Assembly: GCF_902498845.1 (NCBI RefSeq)
Contig: NZ_CABVLM010000007.1
Span: 186,001 to 250,000 of the forward strand
DNA from: Pseudoalteromonas rhizosphaerae
GTDB lineage: Bacteria; Pseudomonadota; Gammaproteobacteria; Enterobacterales; Alteromonadaceae
Length of the DNA: 64,000 nt
Direction: 5' to 3'
Below the pieces are notes generated by a model. The model did not search any database. It saw only the letters and a program-made list of their open reading frames with translations, and had not been told where the DNA came from. Both the position numbers and the translations under genes were made by a program. Of the stretch, positions 8,736-17,654 are shown in pieces; positions within the stretch are counted from its first letter, which is position 1, and each line of letters begins with the position of its first letter.

Positions 8736-8785
8736 TATAAAGTTTTTATAAAGTTTTTTATCTCATTTATAAAATCTTTATAAAG
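8736..8785. promoter_or_regulatory. Four phased TATAAA(G/A) boxes between the two-component and K+ transport genes
   Basis: TATAAAG/TATAAAA heptamers begin at 8736, 8747, 8768 and 8779. The spacing is 11, 21 and 11 bp, so two pairs of direct repeats lie on one helix face. The first two are part of a tandem TATAAAGTTTT. Paired direct repeats about one turn apart are the usual site for OmpR-family regulators, and known KdpE sites are T/A-rich. The site lies about 50 bp from the kinase gene start and about 100 bp from trkH. One or more boxes could instead double as -10 elements. Confidence 0.55.
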
Positions 8786-8885
8786 CTTTGCAGTGCAGCG
8801 CTGACTTTACTATTTGATCCCGTATATTCAACTCAACTTTAGTGATTGCGTGTTACCTGCTGTAGGTATTTGATAAGGCGTATTG

Positions 8886-10340
8886 ATGATAAATTGGAAA
8901 ATCACCTTAAGACTACTCGCCTTTCCTATTATTTGGATGGGAGTGGTACAACTGGTCTTTGCAGCGCTGTCATTATTCATTTTTAAAGATCGAGTTATTA
9001 GCGCATTTCTTATTCCTGGCGCAACGATGATCTCTGTCGCTTTAGTGCTACTTATCAATTTACGTAAAACGGATCTAACCGCCGCAACATTCAGAGATGC
9101 ACTTATTTACGCCACAGTAACGTGGATTATAGCTGGTGTGTTAGGCGCCATCCCCATTCTAGTCGTCACTGGCGTTAACTTTAGCGATGCGGTATTTGAG
9201 TCAATCAGCGCCTTAACTACCACTGGTGCAACCGTTTTATCCGGGCTCGATAACATGCCTGCTAGCTTTTTATTGTATCGACAGTTCTTACAATGGATGG
9301 GCGGTTTAGGCATTGTAATTTTTGTAGTGGCTATTTTACCTATGTTGAATATTGGTGGCATGAAATTATTAAAAGCAGAAACACCAGGCCCCATTAAAGA
9401 CGAAAAATTAACTCCGCGCGTTGCCAGTACCGCTCATTATTTATGGGGTGTTTATTTAGCAATCACCGTACTTTGTACTTTAGCCTATTATGCTGGCGGA
9501 ATGAGTTTTTACGATGCGATTGCACATGCCTTTACCACGGTTTCAACTGGGGGCTTTTCAACCCATGATGCCAGTATGTGGTATTACCACAGCCACTTAC
9601 TGCTGTGGATAGCTAATGTATTTATGCTTGCAGGAGCGATTAACTTTGCCTTGCACTTCAAAGTAGCGCACAAAAGAGCCATTACTAGTTATTATCATGA
9701 TGAAGAGACGCGTTATTTTATTTATATAGTGGTGCTTTTATCGGTTCTTTTAACCACCATGCTACTGCTTAAAGACAACTACTCAAATGTACTTGAAGCA
9801 TTTAGTTTCTCTACATTTCATATTATTTCTTTTATTACCAGCACCGGTTATGGCGCAGCAGGCTTTACTGACTGGCCAGCTGAGGCTGGGTTTTTACTGG
9901 TTATTGCCGGCTATCTTGGTGGTTGTGCAGGTTCAACGGCTGGCGGAAATAAAATAATTCGTAACATTATTGTTGGCAAAATGATTAATAACAATATTAA
10001 ACAGCTGCTTCACCCAAGAGCGATATTTACACTTAAGTATCAAGGCTCGCCCGTTAAAGAAGATGTACGCCATGCAATTATGGCATTTATGAGCTTTGCT
10101 GTTGGTTCAAGCTTACTGTTTACAATGTTGCTTATGGCAACGGGTCTGGATTTTTGGAGCGCATTTACTGCGGTAGCTGCATGCGTCAATGTACTTGGCC
10201 CTGGATTTGGTGAAGTTGGCGCTAACTTTCAACCCGTTTCAGACACCGGTATTTGGATACTCTCGGTAGCTATGATCGTGGGTCGGTTAGAATATTTTAC
10301 TGTTTTTGCACTTTTTACTCATAGCTTTTGGAAAAAATAA
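8886..10340 (+). CDS. trkH: TrkH-type potassium uptake pore protein
   Basis: 484 aa from the ATG at 8886 (AAGGCG ribosome site). A TTG one codon upstream is unlikely. It shows four membrane-pore-membrane repeats with selectivity-filter segments T-T-T-G-A-T near residue 110, V-S-T-G-G-F-S near 220, T-S-T-G-Y-G near 320 and L-G-P-G-F-G near 437. It also has N-terminal and inter-repeat membrane helices. The length fits TrkH/TrkG, which move K+ in symport with H+ or as a channel in the inner membrane. It is the first gene of a three-gene operon with its regulatory subunit 12 bp downstream. Confidence 0.93.
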   Translation: MINWKITLRLLAFPIIWMGVVQLVFAALSLFIFKDRVISAFLIPGATMISVALVLLINLRKTDLTAATFRDALIYATVTWIIAGVLGAIPILVVTGVNFSDAVFESISALTTTGATVLSGLDNMPASFLLYRQFLQWMGGLGIVIFVVAILPMLNIGGMKLLKAETPGPIKDEKLTPRVASTAHYLWGVYLAITVLCTLAYYAGGMSFYDAIAHAFTTVSTGGFSTHDASMWYYHSHLLLWIANVFMLAGAINFALHFKVAHKRAITSYYHDEETRYFIYIVVLLSVLLTTMLLLKDNYSNVLEAFSFSTFHIISFITSTGYGAAGFTDWPAEAGFLLVIAGYLGGCAGSTAGGNKIIRNIIVGKMINNNIKQLLHPRAIFTLKYQGSPVKEDVRHAIMAFMSFAVGSSLLFTMLLMATGLDFWSAFTAVAACVNVLGPGFGEVGANFQPVSDTGIWILSVAMIVGRLEYFTVFALFTHSFWKK

Positions 10341-10352
10341 CGAAGGAATAAT

Positions 10353-11006
10353 ATGGCACATTTTACAGTTATTGGTTTAGGCCGCTTTGGCATTGCAGCA
10401 AGTCTTGAGTTGATCCATTTAGGGCACACAGTGACTGGCGTTGATAGCAACCCAAAACTCGCCGAAAAGTATGTTGAGCACTTATCAGAGACAGTGGTAT
10501 GCGATTCAACGGATGAAGCGGCGCTAAAGGAGCTCGATTTAGCAAATAGTGAAGCAGTATTAGTCGCGATTGGTGAAGATATGCAGTCCAGCATATTGTG
10601 TACCTTAGCACTAAAAAATTTAGCGGTTAAACAAATATGGGTTAAAGCCAGCACCAAAGCGCATCATACAATTATATCAAAGTTGGGTGTCACGCGTATT
10701 ATTCACCCAGAAGAAGAAATGGGAGTGCGCGTTGCACAAGCGCTAAACTACCCAATAGTGAATGATTATATTTCCTTAGGTAATGGTTTATACGTTGTTG
10801 AAGTAAGTGTAAAAGCTCACCTACATAAAACAAAACTAGGGCATCTACTCAGAGAAATAAAAGGCACTGTAGACCCTCTATTGGTAAAGCGCGCCAAGCA
10901 AACGTTTGTCAAGCTTGATGACGACTTTGAGTTACATACCCACGACACCTTACTGCTATCAGGTAGCCGAGTCGAATTAAACTATCTAGCGCCAAGGCTG
11001 TTATAA
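10353..11006 (+). CDS. TrkA/KtrA-type RCK subunit regulating K+ uptake
   Basis: 217 aa. Residues 1-120 are an RCK/TrkA-N Rossmann domain (F-T-V-I-G-L-G-R-F-G nucleotide loop at 4-13, acidic D near 32, T-R-I-I-H-P-E near 115). Residues 135-217 are a TrkA-C domain. The size is that of KtrA, a single RCK module, not the double module of classical TrkA. It binds nucleotides (ATP/ADP or NAD) and gates the membrane subunit from the cytoplasm. It lies between two pore genes in one operon (12 bp and 2 bp gaps), so it may serve both. Confidence 0.9.
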   Translation: MAHFTVIGLGRFGIAASLELIHLGHTVTGVDSNPKLAEKYVEHLSETVVCDSTDEAALKELDLANSEAVLVAIGEDMQSSILCTLALKNLAVKQIWVKASTKAHHTIISKLGVTRIIHPEEEMGVRVAQALNYPIVNDYISLGNGLYVVEVSVKAHLHKTKLGHLLREIKGTVDPLLVKRAKQTFVKLDDDFELHTHDTLLLSGSRVELNYLAPRLL

Positions 11007-11008
11007 CC

Positions 11009-12373
11009 ATGGTTTTATGGCACCCTCTCAAAACGCCTATTGAGCGCAAAGTCAGTGGGCATAAAAAAATCAATGCGGCACCGCCGCTTATTTTATGCTG
11101 CAGCTTTTTGATATTAATCGCACTAGGGGCTTTAGCATTAAAGCTGCCTTTTGCCACCAATGAACCTATTTCGTGGATACAAAGTGCCTTTACTGCAACA
11201 TCGGCGGTAACCGTCACCGGATTAGTTGTGGTAGACACAGGCTCCGCATTTACCCCTTTTGGCCAAGGGGTGATCGCGCTATTAATTCAACTTGGTGGCT
11301 TGGGTTTGATGACATTTGCAGTGGTAACCTTGCTGGCATTGGGTAACAAAGTTGGCTTTATTCAAAAAACAGTAACTAAAGCAGCTTTTAATCAAACAGA
11401 TACATCAACACTTTTGAGTACGGCAAAATCAGTGTTGCTTTTTGCCATCATTGTTGAGTCACTCGGTGTTGTTATTTTAACGCTGTACTGGCTCCCTGAG
11501 CTGGGCTTACAAACCAGCTTTTTCCATGCGTTGTTTTATACCATTAGTGCATTTAATAATGCGGGATTTGCGCTTAGCCCCAACAGCCTAATGCAGTATG
11601 TTGACGATCCTGTGATCAATCTTACCATTACTGGTTTGTTTATTATCGGTGGCCTAGGTTTTACCGTACTCATGGATGTTTATAAATCAAAACGTTGGGC
11701 AGCCCTTAGCACCTATAGTAAGTTAATGCTGATCAGCACGGTTATCATCAATATTGTAGCGCTGGTACTGATTTACGTTATTGAATATGACAATCCAAAA
11801 ACACTGCAACCCTTGTCAGAAGTCGGTAAATGGCTAGCTGCTTGGTTTCAAGCCGTAACACCGCGTACGGCTGGATTTAATACCATTGCTATAGAAGAGC
11901 TGAGAAATGCCAGTACCGCATTAACAATGATGTTAATGTTTATTGGTGGCGGCTCACTCAGTACCGCAAGTGGTATAAAAGTAGTGACTTTTGTGGTGTT
12001 GATTTTAGCAACTTACAGCTACTTACGCCGCGATAAAGGCGTTACTGTGTTACGCCGAGAAATCGACAAAGAATCTGTTTATAAAGCACTGGCTTTAACC
12101 CTTGTTTCAGCGGGTATAACATGGCTGGCTATTTTTACTTTACTGATTGTTGAAGATGCGCCTTTTTTAGATGTCGCCTTTGAGGCTGTGTCTGCACTTG
12201 GCACTGTAGGGTTGTCGCGGGGTTTAACTGCTTCTCTTTCTCCGCTGGGCGAATTTATCATTATGTTTTTAATGTTTATGGGAAGGATTGGCCCCTTAAC
12301 CATTGCCTACTTTTTAGCGAGTCCTCGCAGTAGGAAACTAAGGTATCCAAGCGCACAATTATCGATTGGCTAA
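11009..12373 (+). CDS. KtrB-type potassium uptake pore protein
   Basis: 454 aa. It has four pore repeats with filter segments V-T-V-T-G-L-V near residue 70, S-A-F-N-N-A-G-F near 190, T-P-R-T-A-G-F-N near 288 and L-G-T-V-G-L-S near 400. The F-N-N-A-G-F and T-P-R-T-A-G-F-N-T segments are typical of KtrB, unlike the TrkH-style filters of the gene at 8886. KtrB-KtrA systems are Na+-dependent K+ importers in marine and Gram-positive bacteria. It starts 2 bp after the KtrA stop. No ribosome site is obvious, so translation is probably coupled. Confidence 0.9.
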   Translation: MVLWHPLKTPIERKVSGHKKINAAPPLILCCSFLILIALGALALKLPFATNEPISWIQSAFTATSAVTVTGLVVVDTGSAFTPFGQGVIALLIQLGGLGLMTFAVVTLLALGNKVGFIQKTVTKAAFNQTDTSTLLSTAKSVLLFAIIVESLGVVILTLYWLPELGLQTSFFHALFYTISAFNNAGFALSPNSLMQYVDDPVINLTITGLFIIGGLGFTVLMDVYKSKRWAALSTYSKLMLISTVIINIVALVLIYVIEYDNPKTLQPLSEVGKWLAAWFQAVTPRTAGFNTIAIEELRNASTALTMMLMFIGGGSLSTASGIKVVTFVVLILATYSYLRRDKGVTVLRREIDKESVYKALALTLVSAGITWLAIFTLLIVEDAPFLDVAFEAVSALGTVGLSRGLTASLSPLGEFIIMFLMFMGRIGPLTIAYFLASPRSRKLRYPSAQLSIG

Positions 12374-12398
12374 ATAGCAGAGCTGGGAGAATCTCAAA

Positions 12399-12485
12399 CT
12401 AAATCCCAGCTAATGCTCGCTCAGTGACGTACTCGCTTGATGCCATTTAAAATTCGCCACATACTAACAGACGATTTTCATAGGT
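12399..12485 (-). pseudogene. Decayed 3' fragment of a ykgJ-like gene
   Basis: Read on the minus strand this gives Y-E-N-R-L-L-V-C-G-E-F-stop-M-A-S-S-E-Y-V-T-E-R-A-L-A-G-I-stop. It lines up with the last 27 residues of the intact YkgJ protein at 13340-13666 (Y-E-N-R-P-L-V-C-R-E-F-E-M-A-S-D-E-C-I-T-E-R-D-L-A-G-I). One internal stop and several changes, including loss of both cysteines but one, show decay. Homology ends close to the first GACACCCA repeat at 12507. Confidence 0.8.
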
Positions 12486-12506
12486 TAAAAACACAGATAA
12501 TAACGC

Positions 12507-12573
12507 AGACACCCATTGTTAATTTATGGAATACAGCCAAAAATTAACCATGATGGTTTAAGAGCTTGCATAA
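12507..12573. repeat. 67-bp perfect direct repeat, copy 1, with GACACCCAT box
   Basis: Identical over 67 bp to 12642-12708. It begins AGACACCCATTGTTAATTTA and ends AGAGCTTGCATAA. A further GACACCCAT box lies between the copies at 12588. The GACACCCAT start is shared with the repeats around the RAYT transposase at 17.3-18.8 kb. Within the copy, GGTTAA and TTAACC-like segments allow partial self-pairing. Confidence 0.9.
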
Positions 12574-12641
12574 AGATAATAACGCAGACACCCATCTTAA
12601 TTTCGTAATGTGTAAACTAAAAATTGATTGGAAAATAACAA

Positions 12642-12708
12642 AGACACCCATTGTTAATTTATGGAATACAGCCAAAAATTAACCATGATGGTTTAAGAGC
12701 TTGCATAA
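12642..12708. repeat. 67-bp perfect direct repeat, copy 2, with GACACCCAT box
   Basis: Second identical copy of the unit at 12507-12573, starting 135 bp after it. The rest of 12374-12870 holds the ykgJ fragment and AT-rich sequence without a gene. Confidence 0.9.
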
Positions 12709-12870
12709 CGAATATGAGGTTGGTTAATGGTTCTGAATTGAATTGAATAAAATTTAACTATCGATACATTAATAAACTAACGACAAAAAAACCTTCAAAC
12801 CAGCGCTTGCTATGCAGGAGAAAAAGCTGTTCATTTGCAGTAATCAACTAATGTAAGCTAACAAAACTCG

Positions 12871-13251
12871 TCATCGCGAACCTTTATTTATCAGCTTGGT
12901 TATCAAACTAAAAGTGAGGATACCAAAAGCATCAGCAAGTAGATCAGCGATGTCTAAGGTTCTACTAGGTATGAAGTATTGGCTTAGCTCTTCCAATAAA
13001 ACGAATAGAAACACGACGCTCGAACCAATATACAAATTGCATGACAATACTGAATATGATTTTAGCTTAAACGCAAAATTAGCACCTAGAGTAAGCAAAC
13101 CAAATAAACAAAAGTGCCCTACTTTATCGCCATAAGGGATACTTCTAACAAGCTCAAAGAAAATACTATGTTGCCCCGTATTAGCTTGGTATATGACCCA
13201 TATAATAAAGCTAAGAAAAGTAACTGACACAATAGTGATTAATTTATGCAT
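12871..13251 (-). CDS. VanZ-like membrane protein
   Basis: 126 aa with four hydrophobic segments (about 5-20, 40-60, 70-88, 100-118). The motif G-D-K-V-G-H-F-C-L-F-G near residue 42 and E-E-L-S-Q-Y-F-I-P-S-R-T-L-D-I-A-D-L-L-A-D near 88 are characteristic of the VanZ family (D-K-x-x-H-F and Q-x-x-x-x-x-R-x-x-D-x-x-D). Named after a teicoplanin-resistance accessory gene, most chromosomal members have no known role. There is no clear ribosome site. Its upstream neighbour ykgJ runs in the same direction with a 88-bp gap. Confidence 0.8.
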   Translation of the reverse strand: MHKLITIVSVTFLSFIIWVIYQANTGQHSIFFELVRSIPYGDKVGHFCLFGLLTLGANFAFKLKSYSVLSCNLYIGSSVVFLFVLLEELSQYFIPSRTLDIADLLADAFGILTFSLITKLINKGSR

Positions 13252-13339
13252 GATTGTTTAATGCTATTGTTGAGTTACCAACCATAGCCGAATAGCGATT
13301 ATGATTCAATCACTTAGTAATCTACTGCTAAAGCAACCA

Positions 13340-13666
13340 TCAGATCCCTGCAAGGTCACGCTCGGTGATGCACTCGTCCGATGCCATTTCAAATTCGCGG
13401 CATACTAACGGGCGGTTTTCGTAGATTGAACACAATAAGGTATTGCGGTCGAGTGCTTGGCACCAACCATCATCGGCGCGTTTCATCACTTCGCTGCCCC
13501 ATTTATCATATTCAATATAATGAAACGGCACGCCAGTGTCGGTCACTATACGCACTTCTAACTGACAACAACATGCTTGGCAATTAGCACAAGTAACCGG
13601 CTCAGGGGCTGATGTAATATTTTTTACTGCAATGACGGTTTCATCGGGGTGAACAATCTGGGGCAT
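13340..13666 (-). CDS. YkgJ-family cysteine-cluster protein
   Basis: 108 aa. It has the family cysteine pattern C-x2-C-x3-C-C near residues 23-30 (C-A-N-C-Q-A-C-C-C), then C near 69, C near 79 and R-P-L-V-C-R-E-F near 86, with a late C near 98. YkgJ/UPF0153 proteins are predicted to bind zinc or an iron-sulfur cluster through these cysteines; their function is not established. It is transcribed towards VanZ and lies 45 bp downstream of the RecQ-family gene. A degraded duplicate of its last 27 codons lies at 12399-12485. Confidence 0.85.
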   Translation of the reverse strand: MPQIVHPDETVIAVKNITSAPEPVTCANCQACCCQLEVRIVTDTGVPFHYIEYDKWGSEVMKRADDGWCQALDRNTLLCSIYENRPLVCREFEMASDECITERDLAGI

Positions 13667-13711
13667 AAAGGCTTACTTTTAAGAATAAGCCCCTAGCATA
13701 CCTGAGTGAAT

Positions 13712-15661
13712 TTAACGCGCCAGTAATTTCGTTTTTATTTCACTGTAACGCTGCTGCTCACACAAACCAAAACCACTGAGTTGACGCACTTTGTTACGCG
13801 CAAATAACGGTACGCTCATTCCCGCTAAAAAGCGGCATTGGGTTTCAATACCTATATTATGTATACCTTTACTGGCGAGGTGACTAAGTAACTCATCAAC
13901 CTTTTGATAAATTACAGCATCGTTAGCAAAGCTATGAGCGAGTGAATATTCAAGTGTTACAGCTTGGCCTCTACATACTGAGCAATGGCCGCATTGCTGA
14001 GGCGCTTGATGGTCGTCAAAATAACGAGCAAGGTTATAGCTCAAACATGTTTTAAGCTCGAAAAAGCGAATAAGTGCCGCAATACGCTTAATTTCAGCTT
14101 GCTCTTTATCAACAAAATAGCTGTGTAATTGCTTAGCCAGCTCAGGGTTATTAATTACCTCATTATGTACTTGATAGACTTGGGTGATTCGCTTTGTTTC
14201 AAGTGCTATTAAATTCTTCTCTGCTAAATAATCAAGCGCTGCAACAACGCGTTTGCGATCCACCTGAGCAGCTTGGGTAAGCGTGTCAAAATTTAGTGTG
14301 CCCCAGATTTTTTTAAACTGGGTATGGCTAAATATTAACTGTAAAAATGCTTGTCTATCAGCATCAAAGTGACCAAGTAAAGCGGCTTTATCAACCAAAA
14401 ACTTATATTTAAAGTCGGCGTAATAAGCATAAAGTGGTGTTATTGCACCTTGCATTTCCAATTGTACTAACAAGGTTTTAAGCGCTAATTGGCGAATATT
14501 ACTATCACTTGAAAGGCTGTATTCTTGCATTTCCCACTGTTGACTTTCTTTTGAGTGATCGCTTTGGTGTTGGCGAATATCGTTGATCACATGCTCAATA
14601 CCGCTAAGTTCTGGGGTATCGCCATAAACAAAGTTTTCAACCGTGTTTAAGCCATCTAAATTAGCCAATGTAAAACACTGCGATGGTTGCCCGTCTCTCC
14701 CTGCACGACCAATTTCTTGGCTGTAGTTTTCAATCGACTTTGGTAAATCATAATGAATTACAAAACGGATATCTGATTTATCAACCCCCATACCAAACGC
14801 AATCGTGGCCACTACGACATTAATTTTACCCGCCATAAAATCATCTTGTATACCATAACGCAGGGTATCTTCAAGCCCAGCATGATAAGCCACAGCGTGT
14901 AAGCCTTGGCGGCTAAGCGCTTCAGCGACTTGCTCTGCACTATGTTGTAAGGTCACATATACAATCCCTGGGCCCGTTTGCTCGCGCACAATATTAGCCA
15001 ATGTAATTGCTTTATCAGCGCTTTTCACGCTGAGTATCGATAAGTCTAAATTAGCCCGATAAAACCCAGTTTGTACAATGCATTCTGGCGCTATTGCAAA
15101 ACGTTCACTCATATCACGCTTTACTTTTTTAGTAGCGGTGGCCGTTAATAATAATACCAAGGGAATATTGAGCTCATCACGATAGCGCGGCAGTTTTAAA
15201 TAATCAGGCCTAAAATTATGGCCCCATTCGGAAATACAGTGAGCTTCGTCAACCACCAGCATTGAAATAGCCACTTGATTAATAAATTCGCGAAATCGCT
15301 CGTTTTTAAAACGTTCTACTGACACCATTAAGATTTTCACTTTACCGGCACGCACATCGCTCATTACTGTGTGACTTTGCTCTGTAGTTTGGCTTGAATC
15401 AAGGCTTGCGGCATAAATTCCCTTGTTATTTAAAAAACCAATTTGGTCTTTCATCAGCGCAAGTAATGGCGAAACAACCAGCGTTAGATTAGGTAAATGC
15501 AGTGCAGTTAACTGATAACACAATGACTTACCAGATCCAGTGGGAAAAATTGCCAATGATGATTGGTTATTTAGCAGTTGCTCTATGGTTTGCTGCTGAC
15601 CTTGGCGAAATTGACTAAACCCAAAGTGTTGCTCAAGTGAAGAAAGTATCGATCCGCTCAT
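13712..15661 (-). CDS. RecQ-family ATP-dependent DNA helicase
   Basis: 649 aa. Motif 0 F-R-x-G-Q-Q-Q-T, Walker A F-P-T-G-S-G-K-S near residue 40, D-E-A-H near 137, L-T-A-T-A-T near 167, G-M-G-V-D-K and Q-E-I-G-R-A-G-R-D-G near 320 are all present. A RecQ zinc-binding segment follows with C-L-S-Y and C-G-H-C-S-V-C near 540-565. The C-terminal 80 residues do not look like the HRDC domain of E. coli RecQ, so it belongs to the RecQ-like branch and may not be the sole RecQ. It unwinds DNA 3'-5' in repair and recombination. AGGGAA ribosome site. Confidence 0.92.
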   Translation of the reverse strand: MSGSILSSLEQHFGFSQFRQGQQQTIEQLLNNQSSLAIFPTGSGKSLCYQLTALHLPNLTLVVSPLLALMKDQIGFLNNKGIYAASLDSSQTTEQSHTVMSDVRAGKVKILMVSVERFKNERFREFINQVAISMLVVDEAHCISEWGHNFRPDYLKLPRYRDELNIPLVLLLTATATKKVKRDMSERFAIAPECIVQTGFYRANLDLSILSVKSADKAITLANIVREQTGPGIVYVTLQHSAEQVAEALSRQGLHAVAYHAGLEDTLRYGIQDDFMAGKINVVVATIAFGMGVDKSDIRFVIHYDLPKSIENYSQEIGRAGRDGQPSQCFTLANLDGLNTVENFVYGDTPELSGIEHVINDIRQHQSDHSKESQQWEMQEYSLSSDSNIRQLALKTLLVQLEMQGAITPLYAYYADFKYKFLVDKAALLGHFDADRQAFLQLIFSHTQFKKIWGTLNFDTLTQAAQVDRKRVVAALDYLAEKNLIALETKRITQVYQVHNEVINNPELAKQLHSYFVDKEQAEIKRIAALIRFFELKTCLSYNLARYFDDHQAPQQCGHCSVCRGQAVTLEYSLAHSFANDAVIYQKVDELLSHLASKGIHNIGIETQCRFLAGMSVPLFARNKVRQLSGFGLCEQQRYSEIKTKLLAR

Positions 15662-15925
15662 AATATTTCCCTTTATTCATATTCCCTAATAAAGGAAATC
15701 ATAGTTTGAAAATGCAATGTTTGCCATGGTAACTTTTTTTTGCTTTATTTTCTTGGCTTATCTATTTGTTCCTATTAAATTTTACTGACAAATCGTGGGA
15801 AAAGGCGCATTATAAATGCGTTGCTTGAAAAGGTATTTTGAACATTTTTGTTCTGCTCAATACCTAAGTGTTCTATTCGTTTCATCATAAGAGCATTTAG
15901 GTATAATTCTTTTGAGGGCAATGAA

Positions 15926-17230
15926 ATGATAACCACACATCCTAAAATCGTGATCATCGGTGGCGGTGCCGGCGGCCTTGAGCTCGCAACGCAATTAGGG
16001 CATAAACTAGGGAAGAAAAAACACGCCGACATTCTATTAATTGATAAAAATCGCACCCATATTTGGAAACCTTTGCTGCACGAAGTGGCAACGGGTTCTA
16101 TAGATGCCGATTTAGATGGGGTAGTTTACTCAGCACACGCAGCAAAACACCATTATAACTTTCAACTTGGCACTTTTTGCAACCTTGATAACGCTAATAA
16201 AACCATCACACTCAGTGCCTTTAATGACGAACTTGGCCATCAAATTTTACCACAACGCACCGTTCATTATGACTACTTGGTGATTGCCATCGGCAGCGTC
16301 AGTAACGACTTCAATACACCCGGTATTAAAGAACATTGTTTTTATCTTGATTCAAACCAACAAGCTGAACGCTTTCAGCACGCGCTACTCGATAACTTTA
16401 CTCGGCTACATCAAGACGACGACCCACAGCATGCATTAAATATTGCCATTGTTGGCGGTGGCGCAACAGGCGTTGAACTCTCAGCTGAGCTGTATCATGT
16501 TTCTGACTTATTAAAACTTTATGGTTTGACAAATATGTCGGCAAAGCGCTTACACATTCACTTAATCGAAGCAGGCCCGCGTATTTTACCCGCCCTACCA
16601 GAGCGTATAGCAAACTCAGCGAAAAGAGAGCTACTAAAACTTGGTGTTAACGTTCGAGAAAACACCCAAGTAAAGCAGGCAACAAATCAAGGATTCATCA
16701 CTAAAGATGATGAACAGATCGATGCCGACATTATGGTATGGGCAGCGGGTGTAAAAGCCCCCGATTTTATAAAAGATCTCGGGGTTTTTGAACTAACTCG
16801 TAATAACCAAATCATGGTGAACGACTATTTGCAAAGTAATAGCGATGACACCATTTTTGTATTAGGTGACTGTTGCGCGTTTACACAAAAAGATGGCAAA
16901 TTAGTACCGCCTCGTGCGCAATCAGCCCATCAAATGGCACAATGTGTTGAAAAAAACCTAATTGCGACACTACGCCAACAGCCGTTAACTAGCTTTGAAT
17001 ACAGCGATCATGGTTCGCTCGTCAATTTGTCACGCTACAGTACCGTGGGGAGCTTAATGGGCAACCTCACTAGTAATAGCTTTTTTATTGAAGGCAAGAT
17101 AGCCCGCTTTATGTATATTTCGCTCTATCGCATGCATCAACGCGCTATCCACGGCAGCGCCAAAACCTTTGCATTATGGATCAGCGAAAAAGTGCTCCGG
17201 GTCGTTAGACCAAAGATGAAATTACATTAA
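15926..17230 (+). CDS. Type II NADH dehydrogenase (NDH-2-like FAD oxidoreductase)
   Basis: 434 aa from the ATG at 15926, which has a GAGGG ribosome site. An upstream in-frame ATG at 15848 adds 26 residues unlike the family. FAD-binding G-G-G-A-G-G-L-E-L near residue 14, a second dinucleotide fold V-G-G-G-A-T-G-V-E-L near 175, and L-G-D-C-C near 315 are seen. The C-terminal amphipathic region (F-M-Y-I-S-L-Y-R-M-H) is typical for membrane attachment. NDH-2 oxidises NADH and reduces quinone without pumping protons. It stands alone, followed by the GACACCCA repeat array. Confidence 0.88.
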   Translation: MITTHPKIVIIGGGAGGLELATQLGHKLGKKKHADILLIDKNRTHIWKPLLHEVATGSIDADLDGVVYSAHAAKHHYNFQLGTFCNLDNANKTITLSAFNDELGHQILPQRTVHYDYLVIAIGSVSNDFNTPGIKEHCFYLDSNQQAERFQHALLDNFTRLHQDDDPQHALNIAIVGGGATGVELSAELYHVSDLLKLYGLTNMSAKRLHIHLIEAGPRILPALPERIANSAKRELLKLGVNVRENTQVKQATNQGFITKDDEQIDADIMVWAAGVKAPDFIKDLGVFELTRNNQIMVNDYLQSNSDDTIFVLGDCCAFTQKDGKLVPPRAQSAHQMAQCVEKNLIATLRQQPLTSFEYSDHGSLVNLSRYSTVGSLMGNLTSNSFFIEGKIARFMYISLYRMHQRAIHGSAKTFALWISEKVLRVVRPKMKLH

Positions 17231-17290
17231 GCAACTAACAAGAGTAAGTGGAGCAGCCGCTTCACTTACACACCTAGAAATAAAATAAAA

Positions 17291-17480
17291 AATGACACCG
17301 ATCTAGAAATTATAATGACACCCATCTATATATATCTAAAAACAATGAAATTAAAATTGACACCCATCCATATATATCTAAAAAAAATGCAAACTTACAT
17401 TTTAAAACAATGGATTGAAGGTAAATAAAAAAGACACCCATCAAAAAATTGCAATGATAAAAATTGCAATGACACCCATT
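17291..17480. repeat. GACACCCA repeat array downstream of the RAYT gene
   Basis: GACACCCAT boxes start at 17317, 17359, 17433 and 17471, with a degenerate GACACCGAT at 17294. The boxes at 17317 and 17359 are each followed by C-T/C-ATATATATCTAAAAA. The boxes have the same orientation here and the opposite orientation on the other side of the transposase gene. The rest of 17231-17654 is AT-rich with no credible gene. Confidence 0.85.
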
Positions 17481-17654
17481 CTAAATAAAAATGAAATTAC
17501 AAACATCCAGGTTAGGGCAATAAACGAAACAATTAAAAACCGTAGTTATTTTCAAAAAGGACTTTTATACAAATGGCAGATAAATATCAGGCGTTTGCAT
17601 TTTTAGGCGTCAAAAAAACCTGAATTAACAAGTTATGTATTATTGGCTACGTTA

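Noticed and set aside
12507..12708. Possible CRISPR array from the repeated 67-bp units
   Set aside because: Only two long copies, spacer too large, no cas genes and the box is dispersed elsewhere; not a CRISPR.
17415..17606. 63-residue open frame inside the GACACCCA array
   Set aside because: It is made of repeat sequence, rich in Lys/Asn/Ile, with no ribosome site or family pattern.
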